From contig CAAFMG010000054.1 of the NCBI GenBank assembly GCA_900763965.1, positions 1 through 12,206 of the forward strand: a DNA stretch of 12,206 nucleotides, read 5' to 3'. The DNA is from an uncultured Oscillospiraceae bacterium (GTDB lineage: Bacteria; Bacillota; Clostridia; Oscillospirales; Oscillospiraceae). A model generated the notes under the pieces. The model saw only the letters and a list, made by a program, of their open reading frames with translations, ran no database searches and was not told where the DNA came from. The position numbers and the translations under genes were made by a program. The number at the start of each line of letters is the position of its first letter. Position 1 is the stretch's first letter. This document shows positions 6,983-12,206 of the stretch, piece by piece.

Positions 6983-7201
6983 GGCAGCACCGCATAATTC
7001 GGCAAGAGGTGTCAGCGAGAGATTTTGTTTCAAGATAAAGTTTGGAAAACGCAGGAATACTTTGTGTACCTGCAAGGGGTATGCCGCATCCGTAAGCCAG
7101 CTTACGCTGGCAACGGCTGCGCTATATTTCAAGTTTTACAAACTGCGATATTGGAACAAAAGATCCGCTGAGACCCGCAGACGCAATTTTGCGGTGTTGC
7201 C
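6983..7201 (+). repeat. Dispersed palindromic repeat, copy B (complete, about 219 bp)
   Basis: The ends are inverted: GGCAGCACCGCA (6983-6994) against TGCGGTGTTGCC (7190-7201). Inside them TCAGCG (7013-7018) matches the complement of CGCTGA (7166-7171), and TTTTGTTTCAAG (7024-7035) pairs largely with TTGGAACAAAA (7151-7161). The centre (7080-7126) folds as TATG/TATA, CGCATCCGT/ACGGCTGCG and GCCAGC-TTAC-GCTGGC. No obvious target duplication flanks it and it encodes no transposase. It lies between pgk and tpiA, 11 bp past the pgk stop, so it would be transcribed in a pgk-tpiA mRNA. Confidence 0.85.
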
Positions 7202-7212
7202 TATATAAAAAA

Positions 7213-7875
7213 TTACTTATCCTCCAGGCAAGCGATGCCGGGCAGCTCCAGGCCTTCCAGGAACTCCAGGGAAGCGCCGCCGCCGGTGGAGATGTGGGTG
7301 ATCTTGTCGGCAAAGCCCAGCTGCTCGCAGGCTGCTGCGGAGTCGCCGCCGCCAACGATGGTCACAGCCTCGCTGTCAGCCAGAGCCTGTGCAACGGCGA
7401 TAGTGCCCTTTGCCAGGGTGGGGTTCTCAAACACGCCCATGGGCCCGTTCCAGACAACGGTCTTGGCGTTCTTCACAGCCTCAGCAAACAGAGCCCGGCT
7501 CTTTTCACCGATATCCAGGCCCATCTTGTCAGCGGGGATGGCATCGGCAGCCACAGTCTCCACAGCGATCTGGGCGTCAATGGGGTCAGGGAATGCAGCG
7601 GCAACCACGGTGTCCACAGGCAGCAGGAGCTTTACGCCCTTGGCCTCAGCCTTGGCCATCATTTCCTTGCAGTAGTCGATCTTCTCATCGTCCACCAGGC
7701 TCTTGCCGATGCTGTAGCCCTTGGCAGCCAGGAAGGTAAAGGCCATGCCGCCGCCGATGATCAGGGTATCCACCTTTTCCAGCAGATTGTTGATCACATT
7801 CAGCTTGTCGGAAACCTTTGCGCCGCCCAGAATGGCAACGAAGGGACGCTCGGGGTTGGCCAGGGCCTTGCCCAT
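7213..7875 (-). CDS. pgk: Phosphoglycerate kinase, C-terminal (nucleotide-binding) half
   Basis: 220 codons from ATG 7875 to TAA, in the same frame as the N-terminal half and separated from it by TAA-GTT-TCC-ATT. It carries the whole C-domain: ILGGAKVSDK (15-24), LIIGGGMAFTFL (38-49), VVWNGPMGVFE (140-150), the nucleotide-phosphate loop IVGGGDSAA (173-181) and HISTGGGASLEFL (194-206). No further stop or frameshift is present, and codon use looks like its neighbours. There is no good ribosome binding site before this ATG, so separate production would need reinitiation after the TAA or readthrough of it. Alternatively the whole gene is a recent pseudogene or the TAA is a base-call error. Confidence 0.85.
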   Translation of the reverse strand: MGKALANPERPFVAILGGAKVSDKLNVINNLLEKVDTLIIGGGMAFTFLAAKGYSIGKSLVDDEKIDYCKEMMAKAEAKGVKLLLPVDTVVAAAFPDPIDAQIAVETVAADAIPADKMGLDIGEKSRALFAEAVKNAKTVVWNGPMGVFENPTLAKGTIAVAQALADSEAVTIVGGGDSAAACEQLGFADKITHISTGGGASLEFLEGLELPGIACLEDK

Positions 7876-7884
7876 AATGGAAAC

Positions 7885-7887
7885 TTA
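7885..7887 (-). other. pgk: In-frame TAA splitting pgk at codon 176
   Basis: The bases read CAG AAG TAA GTT TCC ATT ATG GGC. A single change, GAA to TAA, would explain it, since the family commonly has K-E at this spot (FLVQKE or similar). With the stop counted as a residue, the locus is 399 codons, the ordinary PGK length. Confidence 0.9.
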
Positions 7888-8412
7888 CTTCTGAACCAGG
7901 AAGCCGCAGACAGCGGGCAGATAGTCTGCCACACCGGCGGTGGAGGAATGGGCACGGTGCGCGGTGCCGAAAGCATCATTTACAAAAATATCGGCAAGAC
8001 TTGCCAGAGCCTTGCTCAGCTCGGGATCGTTCTTGGTCTCGCCCTTGATGTAGCGGGTGTTCTCCAGGAGCATCACATCGCCGTCCTTCAGGGCGGCAGC
8101 CTTGGCCTTGGCATCCTCGCCTGCCACGTCGGCAGCCATGATGACCTGCTTGCCCAGCAGCTCTGTCAGGCGGTCAGCAACCACCTTCAGGCTCAGCTCG
8201 GGCTTCCACTCGCCCTTGGGCTTGCCCATGTGGGAGCAGAGAATGACCTTTGCACCGTGGTCAATGAGATACTGGATGGTGGGCAGCGCTGCAACGATAC
8301 GCTTATCAGAGGTGATCTTGCCGTTCTTCGTGGGAACATTGAAGTCACAGCGGCACAGCACCCGCTTGCCGGAAACGTCGATGTCCTCGATAGACTTCTT
8401 GTTGTAGTTCAT
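7885..8412 (-). CDS. pgk: Phosphoglycerate kinase, N-terminal (3-phosphoglycerate-binding) half
   Basis: PGK makes ATP and 3-phosphoglycerate from 1,3-bisphosphoglycerate in glycolysis. This 175-aa piece is the full N-domain: RCDFNVP (21-27), CSHMGKPKG (59-67), LLENTRYIKGE (115-125) and VNDAFGTAHRAHSSTAG (144-160). It ends at FLVQK, immediately before the helix that joins the two domains in known PGK structures. ATG 8412 is chosen over the upstream in-frame ATGs because ATGGAGGAAATCACC gives a well spaced GGAGGA site. trmL ends 53 bp upstream with a small CGGGA-GAGA-TCCCG hairpin between and no clear promoter. The domain is intact, so functional loss, if any, comes only from the stop. Confidence 0.88.
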   Translation of the reverse strand: MNYNKKSIEDIDVSGKRVLCRCDFNVPTKNGKITSDKRIVAALPTIQYLIDHGAKVILCSHMGKPKGEWKPELSLKVVADRLTELLGKQVIMAADVAGEDAKAKAAALKDGDVMLLENTRYIKGETKNDPELSKALASLADIFVNDAFGTAHRAHSSTAGVADYLPAVCGFLVQK

Positions 8413-8465
8413 GGTGATTTCCTCCATCATTTTGCGGGATCTCTCCCGATTTTTTTCTGAAAGAC

Positions 8466-8954
8466 CTAAACCGAAAGACGCATCTTTCCAAAATCCTGCA
8501 ATCCGGGGTAATCCAGCTGGCGCAGGGCCTCATACACGGTGATGGCCACGGCGTTGCTCAGATTCAGGCTCCGGGCATCGCTGCGCATGGGAATCCGGAC
8601 ACAGCTGTCATAGTGCTCTGCCAGAAAATCCTCCGGAAGGCCCTTTGTCTCCTTGCCAAAGAACAGGTAGCAGCCGTCGTGGTAACTGGCCTGGGTCAGA
8701 CCCCGGGGGGCCTTGGTGGATAAGCACCACATTTCCCGGACGTCATTTTTGGAAAAGAAGTCATCCAGATTCTCATAATCCAGAACTTCCACCATGTTCC
8801 AGTAGTCCAGGCCCGCACGGCGGACCGCCTTTTCGGAGATATCAAAGCCCAGCGGGCGGATCAAATGCAGCCGACAGCCGGTGGCGGCACAGGTTCTGGC
8901 AATGTTGCCGCAGTTCTGGGGAATTTCAGGCTCCACCAGTACAATGTTCAGCAT
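8466..8954 (-). CDS. trmL: tRNA (cytidine/uridine-34 2'-O)-methyltransferase TrmL
   Basis: SPOUT-family methyltransferase that 2'-O-methylates the wobble base of leucine tRNAs using SAM. 162 aa, full length. It carries the TrmL signatures EPEIPQNCGNIAR (8-20), LDYW (49-52), the knot loop FFGKETKGLP (98-107) and RSLNLSNAVAI (128-138). The start ATG 8954 follows GAGGTGAAAGAA; the frame is open well upstream, but those residues do not resemble the family. It ends in TAG, 53 bp before the pgk start, same strand. The neighbour pgk is unrelated in function; the pair may share a transcript. Confidence 0.95.
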   Translation of the reverse strand: MLNIVLVEPEIPQNCGNIARTCAATGCRLHLIRPLGFDISEKAVRRAGLDYWNMVEVLDYENLDDFFSKNDVREMWCLSTKAPRGLTQASYHDGCYLFFGKETKGLPEDFLAEHYDSCVRIPMRSDARSLNLSNAVAITVYEALRQLDYPGLQDFGKMRLSV

Positions 8955-9014
8955 TTCTTTCACCTCAGAATCAGATATGCCCCACAAGGATTTCGGGAAT
9001 TCTGCTTGAAACCT

Positions 9015-9043
9015 ATTGTAAGACAATCCCCGAATAAAATTAA
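9015..9043 (-). promoter_or_regulatory. Possible trmL promoter
   Basis: On the minus strand TTAATT (9043-9038), 17 bp, TACAAT (9020-9015), about 60 bp before the trmL start in an AT-rich stretch. The -35 box is poor, so this is a weak call. Confidence 0.35.
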
Positions 9044-9128
9044 TCTGTAAATGAGATTTTTCAGACTTTTTTATACAATCCACATAAAATCCAAACGAAG
9101 GAGCAGGAATTTGTGTATTATGTAAAAA

Positions 9129-9142
9129 GGGGGATAACCCCC
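9129..9142 (-). terminator. Second terminator-like hairpin downstream of the lipoprotein gene
   Basis: On the minus strand GGGGG-TTAT-CCCCC followed by TTTTT (9128-9124). It is short but has a clean T-tract. It lies behind the hairpin at 9175-9202 and would back it up, insulating trmL. Confidence 0.65.
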
Positions 9143-9174
9143 GGAAAACGGCAAAAACGGAATATGTGCATAAC

Positions 9175-9202
9175 AAACGCACCGCCCGGAGACGGTGCGT
9201 TT
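9175..9202 (-). terminator. Terminator of the lipoprotein gene
   Basis: AAACGCACCG (9175-9184) pairs with CGGTGCGTTT (9193-9202) over an 8-nt loop. It lies 33 bp past the lipoprotein stop. The T-run on the minus strand is moderate (TTTGTTATG). Confidence 0.7.
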
Positions 9203-9235
9203 GAAATTCTATTTTGCGTTGGGTTTTGGAACTGT

Positions 9236-10123
9236 TTAGCCCACTGCCAGCTGGAGCTGACCGTCGCTGCCGTACCAGCTGCCGCCGGCTGCTTTAATGA
9301 CATTGCCGTCGCTGAGAGTGACCTCCAGCCACAGATCCAGCTGGCCGTCCTGCTCCATGACAGGCATATGGAAGGACACGCCGGAGAGGGCGGCTTCAAA
9401 GCTGCCGATGCCTTCCCCTGCGCTCAGGGTCACGTCCTTGCGCTCTGTCTCCTGGTCGTTCAGCTTCAGCACCAGGGCTGCGCTGGAAACCGTGGGAGCC
9501 GTGCCGCCGGCGGTCAGCCGGGGCATCTGCGCCTGGATATAGCCGGACTGGATGGTCAGGGTGCTGTCATCAGCCTGCCAGTCTTCCACCACCATATTGC
9601 AGTAGGCACTGACGCTGGAACCCAGGTAGACCAGGGTTTCATCGGATACGTTATGGGGGGAGTTCAGCTCCACCTCGCTGGTGGAACCATCGGCGGCAGT
9701 CAGGACACAGTAGTAGCCGTAGCCGTCGGCGGCGCTCAGCTCCACAGAGCCGGTGTAGTAGGTGCCGTCCCAGTTGCAGTTGGTGCCCTCGGCCTCCAGA
9801 TCGCCCATGCGAACACTGAGGGCAGCCTTCTGGCCCTCTTCATAGCTGACAGGCTCTGCCTTGAAAGTCACAGTGGCGCCGTTGCCGTCGCTCCAAACCT
9901 GGGCATCCAGCTTCCAGCTCTTCAGCACCGTCTGGGCCTGCACGGCGGGATGCTGGTTGGTCAGCTCTGCGATCTGGGCCTTCAGCTCGGCATTTTCCGC
10001 CTTCAGCAGCTCCACCTGCTTGGCTAAATCCTCGCTGTCCTTGGCGCCGCAGCCTGTGGTAAGCACCAGCATGGAGGCGATCATCAGGATCAGCAGCATG
10101 GTGGTGAGAATCTTCTTATTCAT
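9236..10123 (-). CDS. Putative lipoprotein with coiled-coil stalk, function unknown
   Basis: 295 aa from ATG 10123. A signal peptide (MNKK, then a hydrophobic stretch 5-22) ends at LTTGC, with Cys25 the likely lipidated residue; the lipobox has Thr rather than Leu/Val at -3. Residues about 31-57 (DLAKQVELLKAENAELKAQI onwards) form a heptad coiled coil, like a short membrane-anchored stalk. The remaining ~230 residues are acidic, rich in Ser, Thr, Ala and Gly with alternating hydrophobic residues, suggesting beta-sandwich domains. I recognise no catalytic motif or named domain. The start is fixed by GGGAGG nine bases upstream; an earlier ATG overlaps that site. It has its own promoter and terminators and is monocistronic. 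Exposure on the outer face of the cytoplasmic membrane is predicted. Confidence 0.8.
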   Translation of the reverse strand: MNKKILTTMLLILMIASMLVLTTGCGAKDSEDLAKQVELLKAENAELKAQIAELTNQHPAVQAQTVLKSWKLDAQVWSDGNGATVTFKAEPVSYEEGQKAALSVRMGDLEAEGTNCNWDGTYYTGSVELSAADGYGYYCVLTAADGSTSEVELNSPHNVSDETLVYLGSSVSAYCNMVVEDWQADDSTLTIQSGYIQAQMPRLTAGGTAPTVSSAALVLKLNDQETERKDVTLSAGEGIGSFEAALSGVSFHMPVMEQDGQLDLWLEVTLSDGNVIKAAGGSWYGSDGQLQLAVG

Positions 10124-10200
10124 ATGTAACATCCTCCCTTTATCGGATACGGGAAGCCCGGATACGGTCATGGTCGATCGCTCCAAATCATCCTGAGGCC

Positions 10201-10229
10201 ATTATACCGTAGCTTTCCCCTGTTTGCAA
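10201..10229 (-). promoter_or_regulatory. Promoter of the lipoprotein gene
   Basis: On the minus strand TTGCAA (10229-10224), a 17-bp spacer, and perfect TATAAT (10206-10201). Predicted transcription starts about 70 nt before the ATG. The leader contains CCGTATCC twice (in 10140-10165). Confidence 0.85.
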
Positions 10230-10344
10230 CCGCTTCCGGAGAAAATTCAGAAAATTTACAAAAATATTAAGAATTGTGTCCCAGCCCGTCTTTGGGGCAT
10301 AGTCTGCCGGTTTCCGGCGCATACTGGCTGTGAGGTGAAGCACC

Positions 10345-10464
10345 ATGTGTCAGAAAGATCGTCAGGAAGAAAAAAAGCCCCCTGCCTGGGAGGTCTCCGA
10401 TCCCAAGCCCCCGGTGATCCAATCCGGCCATCTGGAGGGAAAGAAAAACCATCTTTCCCATTGA
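10345..10464 (+). CDS. Possible small protein, 39 aa, unknown
   Basis: ATG preceded by GAGGTG with a 7-base spacing, the same kind of site used by trmL and tsaC here. The product, MCQKDRQEEKKPPAWEVSDP and on to GHLEGKKNHLSH, is hydrophilic and rich in Lys, Glu and Pro, with no membrane segment. Third codon positions are GC-rich, as in neighbouring genes. Its TGA overlaps the -35 box of the queT promoter. I do not recognise it. A weak promoter candidate (TTGTGT, 18 bp, CATAGT, 10274-10303) precedes it. It could be chance. Confidence 0.4.
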   Translation: MCQKDRQEEKKPPAWEVSDPKPPVIQSGHLEGKKNHLSH

Positions 10465-10489
10465 CAATCCGGCTCCGGGCGGTTATAAT
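10461..10489 (+). promoter_or_regulatory. queT promoter
   Basis: Perfect consensus: TTGACA (10461-10466), 17-bp spacer, TATAAT (10484-10489). Transcription from about 10496 would begin just before the preQ1 aptamer. Confidence 0.92.
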
Positions 10490-10507
10490 GGCCAGGCAAT
10501 TCAATAG

Positions 10508-10578
10508 GACAGTTCGTAACCATCCTGTCGGTAAATAAAACTAGGATTTTTGGATGGGCGTTTTTACGCCCATTTTTT
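10508..10578 (+). promoter_or_regulatory. Class I preQ1 riboswitch with transcription terminator
   Basis: The aptamer has P1 GACAG (10508-10512) / CUGUC (10525-10529) closing a 12-nt loop that starts UUC and ends C, as in the B. subtilis aptamer. An A-rich tail ending AAAACUAGG (10537-10545) is the family signature. Downstream, AUGGGCG (10554-10560) and CGCCCAU (10567-10573) form a terminator followed by six Ts. CCAUCC (10520-10525), in the aptamer loop and P1, is perfectly complementary to GGAUGG (10552-10557), which overlaps the terminator arm. Ligand binding should therefore free the terminator and switch queT off. The family match is from memory of the consensus; the pairings are seen in the sequence. 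Confidence 0.88.
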
Positions 10579-10589
10579 GTTTGCTTGAC

Positions 10590-10612
10590 AATGGGTGCGC
10601 ACTGCACCCATT
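10590..10612 (+). terminator. Second terminator-like hairpin before queT
   Basis: AATGGGTGC (10590-10598), GCACT loop, GCACCCATT (10604-10612), followed by a T-rich run to 10622. It ends 10 nt before the queT ribosome binding site. Its ATGGG/CCCAT core matches that of the riboswitch terminator, so the two hairpins can exchange strands. Confidence 0.65.
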
Positions 10613-10635
10613 TCTTATTTTTAAGGAGGATCCCC

Positions 10636-11151
10636 ATGAATCACCGCCACACCCGTCAGCTGGTCTACGCTGCCATTATTGCCGCCCTGTACGCCGTACT
10701 GACCCACATGCAGAATCTGCTGCTCCCCGGCTCCGCCACCTGGGCCATTCAGATGCGCCTGAGCGAGGTGCTCTGCGTGCTGGCCTTCTTCACCCCCGCC
10801 GCCATCCCCGGTCTGACCCTGGGCTGCCTGCTGTTCAACATCACCTACGCCGCCGCTCTGCCTCTGGACTGGGTGGTAGGCTCCCTGGCCACCCTGCTGG
10901 CTGCCCAGGCCATGTGGCTGCTGCGCAGCCGGAAGGTCTTCGGCATTCCCCTGCTGGGTCTTCTGATGCCCGCCCTGACCAACGCCATTCTGGTAGGCTG
11001 GGAGCTGACGGTGTACATCGGCGGCGGCTTCTGGATCAACGCCCTGTATGTTGCCATCGGTGAGGCTGCCGTGCTGCTGATCCCCGGCACCGTCCTGTAC
11101 CTGGCCGTCACCAAGCGGGGCCTGGACAAGCGGCTCTTTGCCAACATTTGA
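10636..11151 (+). CDS. queT: QueT family queuosine precursor transporter
   Basis: Integral membrane protein (171 aa), proposed substrate-binding S component of an ECF-type transporter for queuosine precursors (preQ0/preQ1). No ECF ATPase or T component is in the window, so a shared module elsewhere is implied. About five hydrophobic helices are visible, from LVYAAIIAALYAVL at 9-22 to AVLLIPGTVLYLAV near the end. Family motifs are AIQMRLSEVLCVLAFF and TPAAIPGLTLGCLLFN, then VVGSLATLLAA. ATG 10636 follows AAGGAGGA. The preQ1 riboswitch in its leader independently supports the substrate. It ends at a strong terminator, so it is monocistronic. Confidence 0.93.
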   Translation: MNHRHTRQLVYAAIIAALYAVLTHMQNLLLPGSATWAIQMRLSEVLCVLAFFTPAAIPGLTLGCLLFNITYAAALPLDWVVGSLATLLAAQAMWLLRSRKVFGIPLLGLLMPALTNAILVGWELTVYIGGGFWINALYVAIGEAAVLLIPGTVLYLAVTKRGLDKRLFANI

Positions 11152-11161
11152 TTTCTCCCCT

Positions 11162-11248
11162 CCCGGGTCGTTCTTCCATAGCCCGGGCTTTCCTTTCAAA
11201 CACCTTCCGGCGCATCCTTCCTTTTGGGATGCGCCGGAAGGCTTTTTT
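11162..11248 (+). terminator. queT terminator
   Basis: A CCCGGG / CCCGGG hairpin (11162-11187) is followed by a very strong one. CCTTCCGGCGCATCC (11203-11217) pairs over all 15 bases with 11227-11241, followed by TTTTTT at 11243-11248. Confidence 0.92.
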
Positions 11249-11331
11249 CCGTCCTGCCGCCGCCCGGGCTGTCTTGGCAAGATCCACATGAAAATCTGTG
11301 AAAAAAAGGTCAGAAATTGTTTACTTGAGAA

Positions 11332-11360
11332 TTGACGGGTTTCTTGCATTATGATATAAT
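11332..11360 (+). promoter_or_regulatory. purE promoter
   Basis: TTGACG (11332-11337), 17-bp spacer, TATAAT (11355-11360) with an upstream TGA giving an extended -10. Confidence 0.9.
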
Positions 11361-11380
11361 GTGTTCGTAAAAATGACAAA

Positions 11381-11496
11381 CCCTTATGACTGACGGATAA
11401 GTGGAGCACCACACGGAGTAAGGGCATAGCGTTTTCGCCGACCGTCTGGGCACACTTATACCAAGCTATGGCTGTGGTATTCGTGCGCCCTTTTTT
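11381..11496 (+). promoter_or_regulatory. ZTP (pfl) riboswitch with terminator
   Basis: The conserved parts are UGACUGACGG (11387-11396) and the 3' block GCCGACCGUCUGGGCA (11437-11452). P1 pairs CCCUUA (11381-11386) with UAAGGG (11419-11424). P2 pairs GUGG (11401-11404) with CCAC (11409-11412). The pseudoknot pairs GACGG (11392-11396) with CCGUC (11442-11446). A GCG-UUUU-CGC hairpin (11429-11438) joins the halves. The terminator begins in the aptamer's own GGGCACAC (11448-11455), pairs imperfectly with GUGCGCCC (11483-11490) and ends in TTTTTT. ZTP or ZMP binding should block the terminator and turn purE on. This matches the known association of the class with purine genes. Confidence 0.9.
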
Positions 11497-11518
11497 GTTG
11501 TCTGAAGGAGGAACCCCG

Positions 11519-12013
11519 TTGAAAAAAGTAGGAATCGTCATGGGCAGCGACAGTGATCTTCCCATCCTGCGCAAAACCATGGATACCCTGAACGCACTGG
11601 AAATCCCCTTTGCGTGTCATGTGTATTCCGCCCACCGCACCCCGGAGGAAGCCCGGGACTTTGCCCGCAATGCCCGATCCGACGGCTACGGCGTGATCAT
11701 CGCCGCTGCCGGTATGGCCGCACACCTGGCCGGCGCCATCGCCGCCAACACCACCCTGCCTGTCATCGGTATTCCCTGCAAGGGCCCCTGCTTTGACGGC
11801 ATGGATGCCCTGCTGTCCACCGTTATGATGCCCTCCGGCATCCCGGTTGCCACCGTTGCCGTCAACGGCGGTGTGAACGCCGCTCTGCTGGCTGCCCAGA
11901 TCCTGGCTGTGGAGGATCACAACCTGGCCCGGAAGCTGGATGCCAAGCGCATCAGCGACAGCGCCAAGGTGCTGGAAAAGGATGCCGCCCTCCAGGCCGA
12001 GCTGAACCCCTAA
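11519..12013 (+). CDS. purE: N5-carboxyaminoimidazole ribonucleotide mutase PurE
   Basis: Purine synthesis: converts N5-CAIR to CAIR. 164 aa, full length, a flavodoxin-like octameric enzyme. Motifs are GIVMGSDSDLP, YSAHRTPEEA with the catalytic His, AAAGMAAHLAG, TTLPVIGIP and MPSGIPVATVAV. SAHRTPE and AHLAG point to the bacterial class I mutase rather than the class II AIR carboxylase. The TTG start is set by GGAGGAACCCCG and by the family N-terminus KKVGIVMGSDSD; an in-frame upstream ATG (11468) lies in the riboswitch terminator. Transcription is under the ZTP riboswitch. The stop is followed at once by repeat copy C; any further pur genes lie beyond the window. Confidence 0.96.
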   Translation: MKKVGIVMGSDSDLPILRKTMDTLNALEIPFACHVYSAHRTPEEARDFARNARSDGYGVIIAAAGMAAHLAGAIAANTTLPVIGIPCKGPCFDGMDALLSTVMMPSGIPVATVAVNGGVNAALLAAQILAVEDHNLARKLDAKRISDSAKVLEKDAALQAELNP

Positions 12014-12206
12014 GGAACCTCTGAATAAATCGTCTGCGGCTGAGCGGCGAATCTTTTGCCCCCAGTCTGCGGTTTGAAAAATGGGAAATATAGCGCAGCC
12101 GTTGCCAGCGCAAGCTGGCTTACGGATGCGGCATACTCCTTGCGAGTACATACAGTATTCCCTCATTTTCCAAACCTTGCCTGGAAGCAAAATCTTTCGC
12201 CGTCAG
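12014..12206 (-). repeat. Dispersed palindromic repeat, copy C (inverted, cut by window edge)
   Basis: Reverse orientation relative to copies A and B, beginning at the first base after the purE stop. The central hairpin region (12089-12135) matches the other copies almost base for base. The arms (for example CGGCGAATCTTTTGCC at 12047-12062 and its partner near 12182-12202) are recognisable but more diverged. The outer end reads GGAACCTCTGAATAAATC rather than GGCAACACCGCA. The far end is outside the window. Confidence 0.8.

Noticed and set aside
6983..7201. CRISPR array or tRNA-like element
   Set aside because: There are no regularly spaced direct repeats, and the fold is one long hairpin rather than a cloverleaf.
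7189..8460. Plus-strand open frame spanning the whole pgk locus
   Set aside because: It is antisense to both PGK halves and starts inside repeat copy B. It is not evidence for a gene replacing pgk.
10581..10610. TTGACA at 10585-10590 as a second queT promoter
   Set aside because: No acceptable -10 box lies 16-18 bp downstream, and the bases belong to the second hairpin region.
10621..11580. Minus-strand open frame opposite queT and the purE leader
   Set aside because: It runs through the queT terminator, the purE promoter and the ZTP riboswitch; no domain resemblance.

Overview
The window reads as ordinary chromosomal housekeeping DNA from a Gram-positive, high-GC Firmicute, most likely a gut-type Clostridia/Oscillospirales relative. 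I infer this from the strong GGAGG-type ribosome binding sites, the TTG starts on murA and purE, the sigma-A type promoters (TTGACA, 17 bp, TATAAT), the preQ1 and ZTP riboswitches, the queT transporter and the Clostridia-like sequences of CoaE, the M18 aminopeptidase and PurE. The species cannot be fixed from the window.

Layout, left to right. A dispersed palindromic repeat (copy A, 1-121) abuts a NOL1/NOP2/Sun RNA methyltransferase (rsmF, +). murA (+) follows with its own promoter and a shared terminator. A minus-strand block covers 8954 to 2887. Read in its own direction it is trmL, pgk, repeat copy B, tpiA, a hairpin, tsaC/Sua5, coaE and an M18 aminopeptidase. Upstream of that block lies a divergent lipoprotein gene (minus, 10123-9236) with its own promoter and two terminators. 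On the plus strand follow a possible 39-codon ORF, a class I preQ1 riboswitch controlling queT, and a ZTP riboswitch controlling purE. Repeat copy C begins at the base after the purE stop.

Three things stand out. (1) pgk, normally an essential glycolytic gene, is cut by one in-frame TAA at the joint between its N- and C-domains. Both halves are otherwise intact. (2) coaE has no stop codon of its own and reads in frame through the promoter, ribosome binding site and start of the downstream aminopeptidase, so a 669-residue CoaE-aminopeptidase fusion is encoded alongside a free aminopeptidase. (3) A family of about 219-bp elements, each an imperfect palindrome along its whole length, sits in three intergenic positions.

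The two riboswitch-gene pairs make direct biological sense. preQ1 should shut off its own precursor importer, and ZTP (a signal of folate shortage) should turn on purine synthesis. Both have visible intrinsic terminators as expression platforms. No CRISPR array, tRNA, rRNA, transposase or phage gene was seen.
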